Assembly: GCF_003265995.1 (NCBI RefSeq)
Contig: NZ_MVJN01000001.1
Coordinates: 310,001-374,000, forward strand
Length of the DNA stretch: 64,000 bases
Source: Legionella quinlivanii
Lineage (GTDB): Bacteria > Pseudomonadota > Gammaproteobacteria > Legionellales > Legionellaceae
Direction of reading: 5' to 3'
How positions within the stretch are numbered: position 1 is the first letter of the stretch; each line of letters starts with the position of its first letter. A program made the translations under genes and the position numbers. Shown here one piece after another: positions 30,427 through 41,119 of the stretch. The notes under the pieces were generated by a model. It had not been told where the DNA came from. It made no database searches and saw only the letters and a list, made by a program, of their open reading frames with translations.

Positions 30427-30914
30427 TTAATTAAATTGCGAGCGCGGATGTATTTTAGTAAGCAGCGTGTCCTCAGTTAATAATCGAATCCAGGGCCATA
30501 TCAGAACACTAATGACTGCACTCCCCAAGACATCAAAAAGACTGGCATAGCCGCCAAGAATGATATCGATGCCAAAAATACATAACTGGTAAACCAGAGC
30601 CGCAATGCCTACCAAAGCCATTTGCTGGCCAATGGAAAAAAGGCAGAATCGTCTGGATTTGCTGCTGGCAATCCAGGTAACAATCGACAGGGCAAAGGTA
30701 TGCTCACCAATAATCGTCGACAGCAGAGTATCGAGAATGAGCCCCATGAGAATAAGAACCGCCAGACTAAAACGATCAGGCAGATAGAACTGAACATAAA
30801 GCATTAATAGCAATATCCAGGGCGGTCTGATACCTACTATGAGTTCGGGCAAAGGCAGAATACTCAGTGCCAATGCCAGTAGAAATGCAACCAGTAAGCG
30901 GATGTTCATTGAAC

Positions 30915-30918
<4 letters not shown>
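30427..30918 (-). CDS. mreD: Rod shape-determining protein MreD
   Basis: 163-residue inner-membrane protein with about five hydrophobic helices, part of the elongation machinery with MreB and MreC. The PPWILLLMLYVQFYLPDRFS segment and the GLILDTLLSTIIGEH segment are typical of MreD. Its start overlaps the mreC stop by four bases. Last gene of mreBCD. Confidence 0.93.
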
Positions 30919-32874
<1,956 letters not shown>

Positions 32875-33094
32875 TTACCTTATATTTGGATAAAAATCGA
32901 CAGATCTTTGTGAGATCTTTGCATTCGCCCTTTTATTATACCCTTGCAGTTTAGCTGTACTCGTAATTGCTGAGTAATCCAAAAATATTAAAGACGGATG
33001 GTGGTTCCTGTAGTATTCTTGGCGCCTAACAGATCACACGCAAACTAATCAGAGTAAATTGGCTTTAGATATCAGAAACAAGGAGTTTTTAACG

Positions 33095-34057
33095 ATGAAG
33101 CAATATGTAACTGGAATGTTATTACTGTCTGTCCTAACGACGGCTAGCGCGGGGGATATGGGGCCTCAACAAAGCAGCAGTCCTTGCTGCCGATGGACTA
33201 TTGGCGGTGAGCTGTCTTATTTAAGACCCGATGGCGCGATGATTGATTATGCGACTGAAATGGTTTTTGTAACGCCCACAGTTGTTACTGCGCATGGGAG
33301 TTATGTAAACCCCTCTTACGAGCCTTCCTGGTCAGCATTTGTCAAGTATGACTGGACACCTCAAGCTGATATTCAGTTCAGGACGACTCATTTTGATCAT
33401 GAGTTTGGCTCCTCAGTGACGATCCCTGATTCATTATTAGTCGTCAACTCGACACTTGTTTCCGATTTTTTTGGTGGGGCTGCAGGGAAAGTGCTCTTTG
33501 ATCTGGATAATTATGAATTATCTATCGGTGCTAACATCAATGCCTTCCAATCGGGTTGGCGATTAAGACCTTACACCGGGCTTCATTATGTTGAGGAAAA
33601 TGATCGATTAATCCAGCGGTTTTATCGCAGCGACGCTGCTTTTGTCCATTATCTCACCAGTCGTTTCCGAGGAATTGGCCCCATAATAGGCCTCGAAAGC
33701 CATTATCCACTATTCGATAGATTGACCCTAAAAAATGACTTCACCTTAGGGTTCCTCATTGGAGATGCCGATATGCGAACAATGGGAGACATTAATGATG
33801 CCCCCATCCAGCCTATTACCTATATTGATTTCAAAAACTTTGATCGGGAAAGGCTCGTACCCTATGGCTTCCTCGACATTGGACTGCAGTATGACATGCC
33901 TTTGGGTGCTTATGAGGCAGGTATCAACGGTGGATTTAAAGTCATTTATTATGATGATATTCATGGCAGACGCGCCGGAACAGGACCCAATGATCCATTA
34001 CGGCTGAACTATGTTACCTATTATGGGCCCTATATTGGTGTTCAAATCAGGGCTTAG
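33095..34057 (+). CDS. Legionella-type outer membrane protein (MOMP-related family)
   Basis: 320-residue beta-barrel protein. Signal peptide ends near TTASAG; the mature part has a CC pair (SSSPCCRWTIGGELSYLRP), then alternating amphipathic strands rich in Y, F and W, ending in YYGPYIGVQIRA. The CCxWxxxGELLYLRP-type opening is characteristic of the Legionella outer-membrane protein family and is the best single clue to the organism. AAGGAG at 33080-33085 decides for the ATG at 33095 over one at 33059. Monocistronic, divergent from mreB. Probably a surface porin or adhesin-like barrel. Confidence 0.88.
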   Translation: MKQYVTGMLLLSVLTTASAGDMGPQQSSSPCCRWTIGGELSYLRPDGAMIDYATEMVFVTPTVVTAHGSYVNPSYEPSWSAFVKYDWTPQADIQFRTTHFDHEFGSSVTIPDSLLVVNSTLVSDFFGGAAGKVLFDLDNYELSIGANINAFQSGWRLRPYTGLHYVEENDRLIQRFYRSDAAFVHYLTSRFRGIGPIIGLESHYPLFDRLTLKNDFTLGFLIGDADMRTMGDINDAPIQPITYIDFKNFDRERLVPYGFLDIGLQYDMPLGAYEAGINGGFKVIYYDDIHGRRAGTGPNDPLRLNYVTYYGPYIGVQIRA

Positions 34058-34075
34058 TGGGTTTTTGGTCATTGT

Positions 34076-34106
34076 AAATCGCAGTTTTTATTGGGAACTG
34101 CGATTT
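34076..34106. terminator. 11-bp perfect hairpin after the outer membrane protein gene
   Basis: AAATCGCAGTT and AACTGCGATTT pair around a nine-base loop, 18 bases after the stop. Only a short T-run follows on the plus strand, so this is a moderate terminator candidate. Confidence 0.55.
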
Positions 34107-34211
34107 GGATAAGTGTGGCGTAACAATTATCTCAGAATTGCAAAACGTTATGAGTATCTACATGAGCTAAAGCTTTGCACTGCCATGGCGACGGATAAGA
34201 GTGATAACAAG

Positions 34212-34826
34212 TTATTTTTTTCGATTAAATCCCTGATATACGCGTGTGACAAATTTTCCCAATCTCGATTGCTGCGCCTTGAATACAGCATCGATTGGAG
34301 TATTAAATACATGATTTGTATAATTGGACATGGTTTTCAATGAGATGGCAAGAATGATATCCAATATCTGCTTTTCAGTGTAACCCTCAGCCAGAAACTC
34401 CTTTACTTTATCTTCGGATGGCCGCCCTCTGCTCCAGATCATTTCCCGGATAAAATTAGCCAGAACCTGATATTTGGGTACAGGAATTTCAGCATCGCTG
34501 CTAATAGCGTCAGTCACTTCATAAGGAATTTTAGCCACCATACTGGCAACAGTTCCATGCGCGGCCAGACAATAACCACATCCATTTTCATAACTGATTA
34601 CCAGAAAAATGATCTGTTGTTCCGCAGAAGAAAATCCAGAGTGTTGACTGAATAATCTGTAGGTATCCAGATAGGCTTGCAACAGTTCTGGAGCATTGGC
34701 CATTACCTTAAAAAGGTTAGGTACCATTTTCGTTTCTTGTCGTGCCTGGTCATATAATTTTTTGACCCACTCATCATTGGGTTGTTCTACCGAGCCTGAT
34801 TTCATAGTATACATAGAGATACTCAT
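34212..34826 (-). CDS. Carboxymuconolactone decarboxylase family protein (AhpD-like)
   Basis: 204 residues. YENGCGYCLAAHGTVASMVA carries the CxxCxxxH signature of AhpD-type alkylhydroperoxidases (two redox cysteines and a histidine). A helical all-alpha protein with no signal peptide. Role in peroxide detoxification is likely but the substrate is unknown. Its start codon is only 20 bases from that of the divergent membrane-protein gene; later in-frame ATGs (34814 and 34805) are possible starts, and no clear ribosome site distinguishes them. Confidence 0.85.
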   Translation of the reverse strand: MSISMYTMKSGSVEQPNDEWVKKLYDQARQETKMVPNLFKVMANAPELLQAYLDTYRLFSQHSGFSSAEQQIIFLVISYENGCGYCLAAHGTVASMVAKIPYEVTDAISSDAEIPVPKYQVLANFIREMIWSRGRPSEDKVKEFLAEGYTEKQILDIILAISLKTMSNYTNHVFNTPIDAVFKAQQSRLGKFVTRVYQGFNRKK

Positions 34827-34846
34827 TATTTTGGGATGATACTAAT

Positions 34847-35491
34847 ATGAGCATAGACAAAATTATTCTGGCTGGTTTTATTGGATTGGCAGCAGCAGTT
34901 CTGGTGGGCACAGGAGAGTTCCTTCTCCATTATACTTCGAGTGGCTATGATTCTAAAATCCCTTATCAGTTTTTTCATGATATATCCCCTAAACGTTTGC
35001 TATGGGGACATTTTATCGCCGTTCTGGCAGCTCCGTTTTATCTGGTTGGCTTTTGGCATCTTTATCAAATGTTACTTCCAGCAGGCGGTAAATTGCCAGC
35101 CGCAGTCGCATTGACTGCGGCATATGGATTTATTATGGGAATCGTCTGGATTGGTTCGCGGGCAATCATAGCGGCTATTATACAAAGCAAAACCTCCGCC
35201 AATGCAGAGTTAATAGCATCTTATCAGCTTTATGAGGAAACATTACTTCAGATTATACGTGTGACCACTCTGGCTATGTCTGCTGGATTTGTCTACCTCG
35301 TTTTAACTGGATCGACTTATTATCCAAGCTGGATGTGGGCTTTAAATCCCTTCTTCATCCTGCTTGCCGTCTTTTTGATTTATTTTATATCACCAGCTGT
35401 TGGCAAATACATTATGCCAATAGCCATGAATGTTACCTACACCCTGTTCTTTGCACTCTCAACCTTTTTCGCCATTCGGCTCAGGGGGTGA
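34847..35491 (+). CDS. Six-helix membrane protein, DUF6796-like
   Basis: 214 residues with about six hydrophobic helices and short loops (MSIDKIILAGFIGLAAAVLVG; then HFIAVLAAPFYLVGFWHLYQ; FIMGIVWIGSRAIIAAII and others). It resembles DUF6796 proteins, a family name given from memory. Function unknown. It is divergent from the CMD-family gene with almost no space for a promoter and its last 33 bases overlap the convergent FG-GAP protein gene. Confidence 0.72.
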   Translation: MSIDKIILAGFIGLAAAVLVGTGEFLLHYTSSGYDSKIPYQFFHDISPKRLLWGHFIAVLAAPFYLVGFWHLYQMLLPAGGKLPAAVALTAAYGFIMGIVWIGSRAIIAAIIQSKTSANAELIASYQLYEETLLQIIRVTTLAMSAGFVYLVLTGSTYYPSWMWALNPFFILLAVFLIYFISPAVGKYIMPIAMNVTYTLFFALSTFFAIRLRG

Positions 35492-37117
35492 GTCCGTTTT
35501 ACCTATATGAATGGTACTGTTGATCGCTGGATGCTTTATTGTTTGCTCAGTTCCATTCATATAGTGGACAGTTAGAAGTTCTGCCGTTTGGCCCTTGCCC
35601 AAACCGAAGATGATCTGATTTCCCTGATAAGCACACAAGCCTTGAGTCGGCACAAAAAATCGGGTCAGCACTTTTCCATTCGTCAACTTCAATTTAAGCA
35701 CCGCGCCCAGTGCTTCTGGAGAGTAAGGCATCTGAATTTTTATAAACTTATTAGCCCCCCCTGTATTATTCAGGAAGGCTTTAAGCGGTCCATTAAGGTT
35801 TGTATAAAGCAAATCCGGATAACCATTCCCCGTGAAATCGGTGCTTAGAGGAGAGATAGCAAAATAAGGGTCTTCTGCATTTGCCTGCTTTTCAATGCTG
35901 GCATAAGTTTGATTGGGTAATTCTTTCAAAACTCGACCAGGCAGCCGGAATAATTTATGCAAGGGAAAGCCAATGTAATTTTGAGCAATTACCAAATCCT
36001 GCCTGCCATCATTAGTGAAATCCTGGAATATCACACCCCATCCAAACTCATAGTCTGCCGTCATGGTCTGTTTAGCCACATCCTCAAACTGAAAATTACC
36101 TTTATTTTTCAGAAAAATATTATCCCGTAATAAAATCTGATCTTTCCTTAAATCACCTCTGACTATAAAGCCTGGGGGTGTAGAACCTAAATTCCACCAA
36201 TAGGATGGGCCGATATTACTAAAAAACAGATCTGGAAGGCCATCATCATTGTAATCCCCAACGGCAATCCCCATAGGATAGGAGTATACTGTCGAAGTGG
36301 GATTGGGCATGTATTTGAAAGTCAGGTTACCCATGTTTTTATAAGTTCTTACCTGACCGGTATCGTGTGCCACCACCAGGTCAAGTTCATTATCACCGTC
36401 TAAATCCACAAAGACACCCTGAAAGGTGTTATGAATATAATTCAATCCGGCACTGTCGGTAATATCTGTGAACGTATTATCACCATTATTCTTTAATAAT
36501 AAACTTTTTGCTCCATAATCTTTTTTATTGAAAATTGTTTGCCCTTCTACAAACTCAGGTTTGATGTATGCGGCGACATACAAATCAACAGTGCCTTTTT
36601 TCTGCAAATCAGCGCTGGCTATTGAAATGGGGGAATAGCGTGGGTCTATTTGAATATCAAGCTTTTTGATATTGAACCGGCCCTGTACATTTTCGTAGAA
36701 ATAAATTCCACTGTCACGAGCTACAAATAAATCAGGTAAACCATCATGATTTGCATCAACGGCAATCACTCCGTAAGTCGTATCGTTAGCAGGCTTTTGT
36801 AATCCAGCCTGGGCAGAAACATCGACAAACTGGCCATCTGCAAATTTGAATAGTTTATCCTCCTGATTAAACCCTCCTCCTGCAAACAGATACTGGACAT
36901 CATTTCCCTCGAGATTGAAAATCGCAGCCCCCATAAATGGCAGCGATTTCTCATTATCAAATTGGTGTACAAAATTTAATTCGATACTGTCAAAATGAGG
37001 AATGGCTTCAGCGCTGGCTTGTTGTTTTGGATAGGGGTTAGATGGCCAGGTCAGAATTCTGATACCAATCAGCCCGACGATTATAAGGAAGAAAGTAATA
37101 ATTATCTTGATGATCAT
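35459..37117 (-). CDS. FG-GAP repeat / ASPIC-UnbV protein (CRTAC1 family)
   Basis: 552 residues with an N-terminal membrane helix (about 5-23) holding the protein to the inner membrane or acting as a signal anchor. The body is a seven-bladed-propeller-type set of FG-GAP/VCBS repeats with calcium-binding DxNxDGxxD loops: DANHDGLPDLF, DLDGDNELDLV, DYNDDGLPDLF, DFTNDGRQDLV, DFTGNGYPDLL. The C-terminal 100 residues (FIKIQMPYSPEALGAVLKLK then FGLGKGQTAELLTVHYMNG) match the ASPIC/UnbV domain. Surface-related binding function is likely; the exact role is unknown. Overlaps the convergent membrane-protein gene by 33 bases. Confidence 0.83.
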   Translation of the reverse strand: MIIKIIITFFLIIVGLIGIRILTWPSNPYPKQQASAEAIPHFDSIELNFVHQFDNEKSLPFMGAAIFNLEGNDVQYLFAGGGFNQEDKLFKFADGQFVDVSAQAGLQKPANDTTYGVIAVDANHDGLPDLFVARDSGIYFYENVQGRFNIKKLDIQIDPRYSPISIASADLQKKGTVDLYVAAYIKPEFVEGQTIFNKKDYGAKSLLLKNNGDNTFTDITDSAGLNYIHNTFQGVFVDLDGDNELDLVVAHDTGQVRTYKNMGNLTFKYMPNPTSTVYSYPMGIAVGDYNDDGLPDLFFSNIGPSYWWNLGSTPPGFIVRGDLRKDQILLRDNIFLKNKGNFQFEDVAKQTMTADYEFGWGVIFQDFTNDGRQDLVIAQNYIGFPLHKLFRLPGRVLKELPNQTYASIEKQANAEDPYFAISPLSTDFTGNGYPDLLYTNLNGPLKAFLNNTGGANKFIKIQMPYSPEALGAVLKLKLTNGKVLTRFFVPTQGLCAYQGNQIIFGLGKGQTAELLTVHYMNGTEQTIKHPAINSTIHIGKTDSPPEPNGEKG

Positions 37118-37378
37118 TGAAATCTCAAAAGAACAGGTTAATAACTACTGTATTTAAAATATTAGACTAATAAAGATTATAAGGACATAAAAATAAACGA
37201 AAATCACTATAACGGTTTCCGCCAGAATTCCTGTCCATTGATGTTTGATTCAGAAAATATGTTGAGATGACCAATGTATGAACGGGGATAAGGTTTGCTG
37301 TAAAATACAAACTGGCTGCGGATTCACTTGAGGGATTAATAGCGTGGGATGAACGTGAGCCCGCAGCCGGATATTAAT

Positions 37379-37690
37379 TTACTGTATAATAAATGTTTTT
37401 TGCAATTCCTTCAGATGCGAATTTACAAATTTTTTTCCAATTCCAGGAACTGAAGCCAAATCTTCCACCCGTTTGAAATCCCCATGCTCGGTACGATATT
37501 TTATAATAGATTCCGCCCGCTTTTTTCCAATCCCTTTAATAGATTTGGATAAAGCCTTTACATCAGCGCTATTGAGATTGATTGTTGAGCCCGATTGCTT
37601 TTCTGCAGGGGTAAGCGGAACTTCTGAAGCATGAAGCGGTAGATTGAACATAACAAAAGATAGTATTAAACAAATTAATTTGCTTTTCAT
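37379..37690 (-). CDS. ComEA-like exported helix-hairpin-helix protein
   Basis: 103-residue protein with a signal peptide (to about LPLHASE) and a C-terminal pair of helix-hairpin-helix motifs (SIKGIGKKRAESIIKYRTEHGDF and VEDLASVPGIGKKFVNSHL regions), preceded by INLNSAD, the usual ComEA opening. ComEA binds incoming DNA in the periplasm during natural transformation, which Legionella species carry out. The start at 37690 is chosen because GGAG lies six to seven bases ahead; an ATG four codons upstream has no ribosome site. Confidence 0.88.
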   Translation of the reverse strand: MKSKLICLILSFVMFNLPLHASEVPLTPAEKQSGSTINLNSADVKALSKSIKGIGKKRAESIIKYRTEHGDFKRVEDLASVPGIGKKFVNSHLKELQKTFIIQ

Positions 37691-37780
37691 TTTTTTCTCC
37701 ATATTGATTGGACTAACAGCCTTTCCAGGCTATTTTTTGACCGTTCCATTATTTCCATAATTAGAACGGCCGTCAGTATG

Positions 37781-39217
37781 TCAGCTATTAATTGTTCTGT
37801 CGAGGGTAAAATGAGCAAAATGTTTTGCAAGAACGAATGAAACGCAAGCCGTTAATTTTTCAACCATTTCCAAATGTAGAAATTCGTTCGGCCCATGCGC
37901 ATTGGACTGCGGTCCCAGGACACCGGTTATCATAAATTGTGCCTGCGGGAATTTTTTGCCTAACATGCCCATGAACGGAATGGTACCACCCTCCCCCATA
38001 TAGATTGCCGGCTTCTGGTAGAAAGTCATTGACGCATCATTTACCGCCTTTGAGAACCATTCAGTTAACAAGGGAGCGTGCCAACCCTCTGCGCCGTCCG
38101 CAATATTAAAATCTACTTTTGCTGAATAGGGAGGATTTTCTGTCAGGGCTGATTTAAGTGCTTTAGCGGCTTTCTCAGGATTGACCAAAGGGGGAATACG
38201 CATAGAGACTTTTAGCACTGTTTTAGGTCTTAAGACATTGCCGGCGTTGGCGAGACTCGGCAAACCCTCCGCGCCAGTAATCGTCATGGCGGGACGCCAG
38301 GTCCGATTTAAGATCAGTTCCGCTTTCTCCATGCTGACGGGTAGCACGCGTTCCTGAAAAGGAAATGCTCTGTAAACTTCCTCTTTGAGCACTTCGGCGC
38401 AAGCTTCAGCCTGTTTTACACGCTCTGTCGGGATTTCACAATAAAGATCCTTAAGCTCGATAACTCCGCTTGTTTCGTCTTCCACTCGGCTTAATAACTG
38501 CCTGGCAATGCGAAAGCTGTCAGCGACAATGCCGCTGGCGCTGCCTGAATGAACCCCTTCTTTTAACACCTCAACGGATAATTCGCCAACAATATTGCCA
38601 CGCAATGACGTCGTCATCCATAATTGCTCATAATTTCCTGCGCCAGAATCAAGGCAAATAACCAGAGAGGGTTTTCCTATTCTCTCCTCGAGAGCCTGAA
38701 TGTAATAAGGTAAATCATAACTGCCGCTTTCCTCGCAAGCCTCAATCAGAATGACGCAGCGCGCATGAGGGATCCCCTGTTTCTGTAATGCGTTGATCGC
38801 CAATAGCGAGGCATAAGCAGAATAACCATCGTCAGCCCCCCCTCTGCCATAGAGTTTGCCGTCTTTTAAAACAGGCTGCCAGGGACCAAGGCCTTCTTTC
38901 CATCCAGACATTTCTGGTTGCTTATCCAAATGCCCATAAAGCAATACTGTTTCCTCACCCTGTCCTGGAACTTCCATAAAGATAAGAGGGGTTCGGCCAG
39001 GCAAGCGTACAATCTCCATCAACATATCGCGGGGCGCATGCTGTTCGCACCAGGCCGCTATATGATTAACGGCCTGTTCCATATAACCGTGTGCTTCCCA
39101 ATCCGGATCGAAATGAGGAGACTTGTTAGGGATTTTTATGTATTCCATCAAGCTTGATAAAATATTTTCCTGCCATTCATTAGCTATGAATTCAAACAGC
39201 TTTTGGTGATTCAACAC
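37781..39217 (-). CDS. M20-family metallodipeptidase
   Basis: 478-residue cytoplasmic di-zinc peptidase. The metal ligands are visible in order: LLYGHLDKQ (H and the catalytic D), GRGGADDGYSAY (bridging D), EACEESGSYD (catalytic E and ligand E), CLDSGAGN (ligand D) and SNAHGPNEF (ligand H). A lid/dimerisation domain lies between. The start is GTG at 39217 with AAGGAG seven bases ahead. The start overlaps murG by 26 bases, so it is translated with the murG operon. Likely a broad dipeptidase. Confidence 0.9.
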   Translation of the reverse strand: MLNHQKLFEFIANEWQENILSSLMEYIKIPNKSPHFDPDWEAHGYMEQAVNHIAAWCEQHAPRDMLMEIVRLPGRTPLIFMEVPGQGEETVLLYGHLDKQPEMSGWKEGLGPWQPVLKDGKLYGRGGADDGYSAYASLLAINALQKQGIPHARCVILIEACEESGSYDLPYYIQALEERIGKPSLVICLDSGAGNYEQLWMTTSLRGNIVGELSVEVLKEGVHSGSASGIVADSFRIARQLLSRVEDETSGVIELKDLYCEIPTERVKQAEACAEVLKEEVYRAFPFQERVLPVSMEKAELILNRTWRPAMTITGAEGLPSLANAGNVLRPKTVLKVSMRIPPLVNPEKAAKALKSALTENPPYSAKVDFNIADGAEGWHAPLLTEWFSKAVNDASMTFYQKPAIYMGEGGTIPFMGMLGKKFPQAQFMITGVLGPQSNAHGPNEFLHLEMVEKLTACVSFVLAKHFAHFTLDRTINS

Positions 39218-40280
39218 TTAATAACTCCTTAATTAGTGCTAATACTTTCTCCGTAGCAGACTCAATTCCCAGTAGTCTGATATTATCGAGAATATGCTCA
39301 CGATTGGCCTTGACTTCTTCAATAGCCTTCAGCAGATCTGCCTCGTTAAAAAGATCATCATCGAGCACCACGCTAATACCTTGCTGCTTGCAGTAGCGTG
39401 CATTTTGAATTTGATCTCCCCTGCTTACTTTGGCAGATAAGGGAATCAGAATATGAGGCTTTTGCAGAGCAAGAATTTCGTAAATTGCATTGGCTCCTGC
39501 TCTTGAAATAATCAAATCACTGGCGGCAAACAAATGAGACAACTCTTCATTGGCATATTCAAACTGACAATAGGCAGGATTGTTAACGGATGAGTCCAGT
39601 TTCCCTTTGCCACAAAGATGAATAATCTGCCAGGTCTGGGTTAATTCGGGGAGAGCCTTACGAATAATTGCGTTTAGCTTGCTTGCACCAAGGCTTCCTC
39701 CCATCACCAGAAGACAGGGCTTTTCATCATTAAAGCCGCAAAGATCGAGTCCTTTTTGTCGATTGCCACGAAATAGTTCCGAACGAATCGGAGTTCCAGT
39801 CACTTCCACTTTTTCTTTTTGTTTAAAATGAGTACTGGCTGAGGAAAAATTTACGGCGATTTTATTAACAAAAGGAAAACTCAAACGATTAGCGAGACCT
39901 GGGGTTAAATCGGATTCATGAGCAATGACCGGAATACCGCGTAACCAGGCGGCAAATACTACAGGAAATGCGACAAAACCGCCTTTTGAAAATACCACAT
40001 CCGTTTTCAGCTGTTTAAGTAAACGCCAGGATTGAAAGATCCCCCTGAGGATAAGCAAAGGATCCAAAAAATTCTGCCAGCTAAAGTAGCGCCGCAATTT
40101 ACCCGAGCTTATCGAATGAAACGGAACGCCTTGCGCCCGAATCATAGTATCTTCCACCCCATTTTTTGAACCGATGTAGTCAATCTGCCAATTTTCTCGC
40201 TTAAGAATTTCAATCAGGGCCAGATTAGGTGTGACATGCCCTGCAGTGCCGCCGCCTGTTAAAACAATTCTTGGGCTCAT
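39192..40280 (-). CDS. murG: UDP-GlcNAc: undecaprenyl-PP-MurNAc-pentapeptide GlcNAc transferase MurG
   Basis: Makes lipid II from lipid I at the cytoplasmic face of the inner membrane. LTGGGTAGHVTPNLALIEIL is the N-terminal glycine-rich loop; SKGGFVAFPVVFAAWL and HESDLTPGLANR are the acceptor-side motifs; MGGSLGASKLN and ISRAGANAIYEILAL belong to the donor domain. The ATG at 40280 (AGGAAA ahead, overlapping the nadC stop by ATGA) gives 362 residues. It lies about 17 kb from the dcw cluster, in a metabolic operon. Confidence 0.96.
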   Translation of the reverse strand: MSPRIVLTGGGTAGHVTPNLALIEILKRENWQIDYIGSKNGVEDTMIRAQGVPFHSISSGKLRRYFSWQNFLDPLLILRGIFQSWRLLKQLKTDVVFSKGGFVAFPVVFAAWLRGIPVIAHESDLTPGLANRLSFPFVNKIAVNFSSASTHFKQKEKVEVTGTPIRSELFRGNRQKGLDLCGFNDEKPCLLVMGGSLGASKLNAIIRKALPELTQTWQIIHLCGKGKLDSSVNNPAYCQFEYANEELSHLFAASDLIISRAGANAIYEILALQKPHILIPLSAKVSRGDQIQNARYCKQQGISVVLDDDLFNEADLLKAIEEVKANREHILDNIRLLGIESATEKVLALIKELLSVESPKAV

Positions 40281-41119
40281 TGAATTTCCTTGATTAATAA
40301 GCTGAGATCGATGGCTTCCACACATTTGGTTAAACCGCCTACAGAAATAAAATCAACACCGGTTTGAGCGATTGCATTGATAGTCTCAAGGCTTACCCCT
40401 CCAGATGCCTCCAATGTAGAGCCATAGGATTGATTAAGATTTACAGCCTGAGCCAGCAGCTGCAAACTGAAATTATCAAGGAGAATGCGGTCAGGTTTTG
40501 CCTCGAGGGCTTCTTGTAATTCCACAAGATTTTCAACTTCAACTTCCACCATTAACTCAGGATGCATCGTTTTTGCTTTTTGAATTGCCTGGGTAATTGA
40601 ACCACAGGCCTTGATATGATTTTCCTTAATCAGAAAAGCATCATACAACCCTAAACGATGATTCACGCCTCCCGCGCAGGCAACCGCATATTTTTGCGCC
40701 AGTCTTAATCCGGGTAAGGTTTTTCGCGTATCGAGTAATTTGGTTTTGGTATTTTCCAGCGCTTTCAAATAATGCCGTGTTTTTGTTGCCGTTCCCGAAA
40801 GCGTTTGAAAAAAATTCAAAGCTGTACGCTCGCCTGACAAAATCTCACGTGCAGGCCCTTTGATTTGACAGAGTATGGCGGGTTCGGCCAGCCACTGTCC
40901 TTCAGCAACATGCCAGTCAATTTGTATTGCTGGGCTTAAACTGCGGAACACTGTCTCTACCCAGGGCTGCCCACAAACCAGCATGGCTTCCCGGCTTATG
41001 ATTTCAGCACGCACCTCAAGACTCTCAGGCAGCAACTCTGCACTGACATCTCCAGTGCCCAAATCCTCGGCCAATGCCCTGCTCACATCGGCTTCAATTA
41101 AATCAGGAGTTAACTTCAT
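40277..41119 (-). CDS. nadC: Nicotinate-nucleotide pyrophosphorylase (carboxylating) NadC
   Basis: Converts quinolinate and PRPP to nicotinate mononucleotide. LLDTRKTLPGLRLAQKYAV and GGVNHRLGLYDAFLIKENHI are the family's substrate-binding segments, and LEASGGVSLETINAIAQTG and DFISVGGLTK form the phosphate site. GGAGG just ahead decides for the ATG at 41119, giving 280 residues. Starts 16 bases before the end of the antiporter gene. It completes the pathway begun by nadB-nadA about 6 kb away on the other strand. Confidence 0.95.
   Translation of the reverse strand: MKLTPDLIEADVSRALAEDLGTGDVSAELLPESLEVRAEIISREAMLVCGQPWVETVFRSLSPAIQIDWHVAEGQWLAEPAILCQIKGPAREILSGERTALNFFQTLSGTATKTRHYLKALENTKTKLLDTRKTLPGLRLAQKYAVACAGGVNHRLGLYDAFLIKENHIKACGSITQAIQKAKTMHPELMVEVEVENLVELQEALEAKPDRILLDNFSLQLLAQAVNLNQSYGSTLEASGGVSLETINAIAQTGVDFISVGGLTKCVEAIDLSLLIKEIQ

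Noticed and set aside
37314-37372. Inverted repeat GGCTGCGG / CCGCAGCC downstream of the comEA-like gene
   Set aside because: Arms are only 8-9 bases and about 40 bases apart, with no T-run placed as in a terminator.
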